Origin: an uncultured Holophagales bacterium
Lineage (GTDB): Bacteria; Acidobacteriota; Thermoanaerobaculia; UBA5066
Length of the DNA: 16,268 bases
Direction of reading: 5' to 3'
Assembly: GCA_937864895.1 (NCBI GenBank)
Contig: CALMDF010000549.1
Location: 1-16,268 of the forward strand
Shown here: piece by piece, positions 15,265 through 16,268 of the stretch
How positions within the stretch are numbered: the first letter of the stretch is position 1
Layout of the letters: each line of letters begins with the position of its first letter
Notes under the pieces: generated by a model
The model's input: only the letters and a program-made list of their open reading frames with translations
Database searches by the model: none
Told to the model about the DNA's origin: nothing
Translations under genes and position numbers: made by a program

Positions 15265-15950
15265 AGCGGCACGCCTGTCCTCTGGCCCTGGCTCTCGTGA
15301 TCGGCCTTTCCGGGGTCGTGCCCGTCCGAGCTGCGGAGCCGACCCCGACTCCGCAGCCAAAAGCGAAGAGGAAGCTCGGGGGGGGGAGCTTCGGCCAGCC
15401 GCCGACCACGCCCACCCCCGCAACCGGCGGCAGCTCGCTTGCGGATGCCGCAAGAAAGGCGCAAGAAGAGGGTGGGGCGGGGACCCAGGCCAGGTCCGCC
15501 CGGGTCGTGATCACGAACGAGACCCTCAAGAAGCCGGAACGGGCCACCGGGACCGGGACCGGCATCTCGATCTCGGGCTCGGCCGGCGCGAAGCCCTCGG
15601 TCAGGATTCCGGCCACGCCGGGGCCGACCCCGCAGGCGATGCCGGAGTACAGGGACGCCTCCGGGAAGACCGAGGCCGACTGGAGAGCCCGGGCCAACGA
15701 GGCGCGAACGAGGGTCGAACGGGCGGAGGCCGATGTCCAGGCGGGCCGGGAAGAGGTACGGCGGCTCGAGAACGACTTCTACGCCTGGAGCGACGGGAAC
15801 TACCGGGAGCGGGTCATCCGCCCCGCCTGGGACCAGGCGAAGGAGAAGCTCGAACGCCTGGAGTTGGAAGCCGAAGCTGCCCGGACCGACCTCGCCGGAC
15901 TCGAGGAAGAGGCCCGAAAGAGCGGAACCCCTCCGGGATGGCTCCGCTGA
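15261..15950 (+). CDS. Secreted protein of unknown function with low-complexity and coiled-coil regions
   Basis: I do not recognise a named family. The 229-residue product has a clear Sec signal peptide: basic MKRH, hydrophobic core to about residue 21, and probable cleavage after VRA at residue 24. A Thr/Pro/Gly/Ser-rich segment (TPTPQP, PTTPTPATGG, GTGTGISISG) spans about residues 27-130. The last 85 residues are charged and helical (ARTRVERAEADVQAGREEVR; ERLELEAEAARTDLAGLEEE) and probably form a coiled coil, ending in GTPPGWLR. C6 is within the hydrophobic core and is not a lipobox. The ATG overlaps the cupin stop, with GGAAGGGA at 15243-15250 upstream. The stop lies 13 bases inside miaB. 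A periplasmic structural or adaptor role is possible, but nothing here shows it. A nine-G tract lies early in the gene. Confidence 0.8.
   Translation: MKRHACPLALALVIGLSGVVPVRAAEPTPTPQPKAKRKLGGGSFGQPPTTPTPATGGSSLADAARKAQEEGGAGTQARSARVVITNETLKKPERATGTGTGISISGSAGAKPSVRIPATPGPTPQAMPEYRDASGKTEADWRARANEARTRVERAEADVQAGREEVRRLENDFYAWSDGNYRERVIRPAWDQAKEKLERLELEAEAARTDLAGLEEEARKSGTPPGWLR
15378..15386 (+). repeat. Nine-G homopolymer tract within the secreted-protein gene
   Basis: Nine consecutive G bases encode three glycines (residues 40-42). In the assembled sequence the frame stays open through the tract to the coiled-coil end at 15950. A one-base change in tract length would shift the frame soon after the signal peptide and remove the whole helical region. 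Confidence 0.9.
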
Positions 15951-16268
15951 CCGGCACCCCGGGAACGGCGTCGGGCCTGAAGATTCCCCGGCCACGCCAG
16001 AACAAGGTCTTCGTCGAGACCTGGGGCTGCCAGATGAACGAGCTGGACAGCCGCAGGTTCGTGGGTCTCCTGGCCCGCGAGGGTTACCGGGAAGTCGCTT
16101 CCGCCGACGAAGCGGACCTCGTCCTCCTCAACACCTGCTCCGTCAGGGACAAGGCCGAGCAGAAGGTCTACGACTTTCTCGGTCGGGTTGGCGTCCGGAA
16201 GAGGCTTCGCCCGGAGCTCGTCGTCGGGGTCTGCGGGTGTGTCGCCCAGCAGGAAGGGGAGGAGCTCC
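15938..16268 (+). CDS. miaB: tRNA-2-methylthio-N6-dimethylallyladenosine synthase MiaB, N-terminal part (partial)
   Basis: MiaB is a radical-SAM enzyme that adds a methylthio group to i6A37 of tRNAs. The gene runs off the window; 110 codons are visible, covering the N-terminal UPF0004 domain. KVFVETWGCQMNELDS holds C31, NTCSVRDKAEQKVY holds C67, and VVGVCGCVAQQEG holds C101, the three ligands of the auxiliary 4Fe-4S cluster. NTCSVRDKAE with QKVY is closer to MiaB than to RimO or MtaB. The radical-SAM CxxxCxxC motif and TRAM domain would lie beyond the end. The ATG at 15938 is the first in frame and overlaps the previous gene by 13 bases; it adds about 22 basic, proline-rich residues before the conserved strand. 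No strong Shine-Dalgarno is seen, so coupling is likely. Confidence 0.92.
   Translation, partial: MAPLTGTPGTASGLKIPRPRQNKVFVETWGCQMNELDSRRFVGLLAREGYREVASADEADLVLLNTCSVRDKAEQKVYDFLGRVGVRKRLRPELVVGVCGCVAQQEGEEL

Noticed and set aside
1..16268. Mobile element, CRISPR array, tRNA/rRNA, defence island
   Set aside because: No direct-repeat array, transposase, integrase or structured RNA signature was seen. Composition and strand are uniform, and the genes are conserved housekeeping or regulatory ones.

Overview
The window is a gene-dense, very GC-rich (roughly 70 percent by eye) piece of bacterial chromosome. All recognised genes lie on the plus strand, and no gap between them exceeds about 50 bases. 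I see no mobile element, CRISPR array, tRNA or rRNA. Gene content (LptC/LptA/LptB lipopolysaccharide export, RpoN, long HPF, HprK plus RapZ plus a transporter-less PTS) points to a Gram-negative-type envelope outside the enteric bacteria. The combination fits Acidobacteriota (Holophagae/Thermoanaerobaculia-like) or a related deep lineage, but that placement is an inference from gene order and composition only.

Layout: (1) bases 1-336, the tail of a probable secreted FG-GAP-like protein; (2) 341-2752, priA (replication restart helicase); (3) 2787-8246, an overlapping block accA - recJ - lptC/lptA fusion - lptB, headed by an extended -10 element placed so that accA would be translated from a leaderless mRNA; (4) 8292-13084, rpoN - hpf - hprK - rapZ - EIIA(Man) - ptsH; (5) 13112-15950, ptsI - a cupin of the mannose-6-phosphate isomerase type - a secreted coiled-coil protein of unknown function, headed by a second near-leaderless TACAAT promoter; (6) 15938 to the window end, the start of miaB (tRNA methylthiotransferase).

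How the genes work together: EI (ptsI) would pass phosphate from PEP to His15 of HPr (ptsH) and on to His21 of EIIA(Man). HprK would phosphorylate or dephosphorylate Ser46 of HPr. No EIIB or EIIC gene is in the window, so this set looks like a regulatory PTS that reports carbon and energy state, sitting beside sigma-54, a ribosome hibernation factor and RapZ. The lpt genes would supply the periplasmic/inner-membrane bridge and the ATPase of LPS export, with LptC-like and LptA-like parts apparently joined in one protein.

Seven of the gene junctions are four-base GTGA or ATGA stop/start overlaps, so translational coupling is pervasive. I did not find an undescribed defence or mobile system. The points most worth a second look are the LptC-LptA fusion, the leaderless promoters, the permease-free HprK/PTS cluster, a RapZ whose C-terminus lacks a basic tail, and a nine-G tract in the unknown secreted protein.
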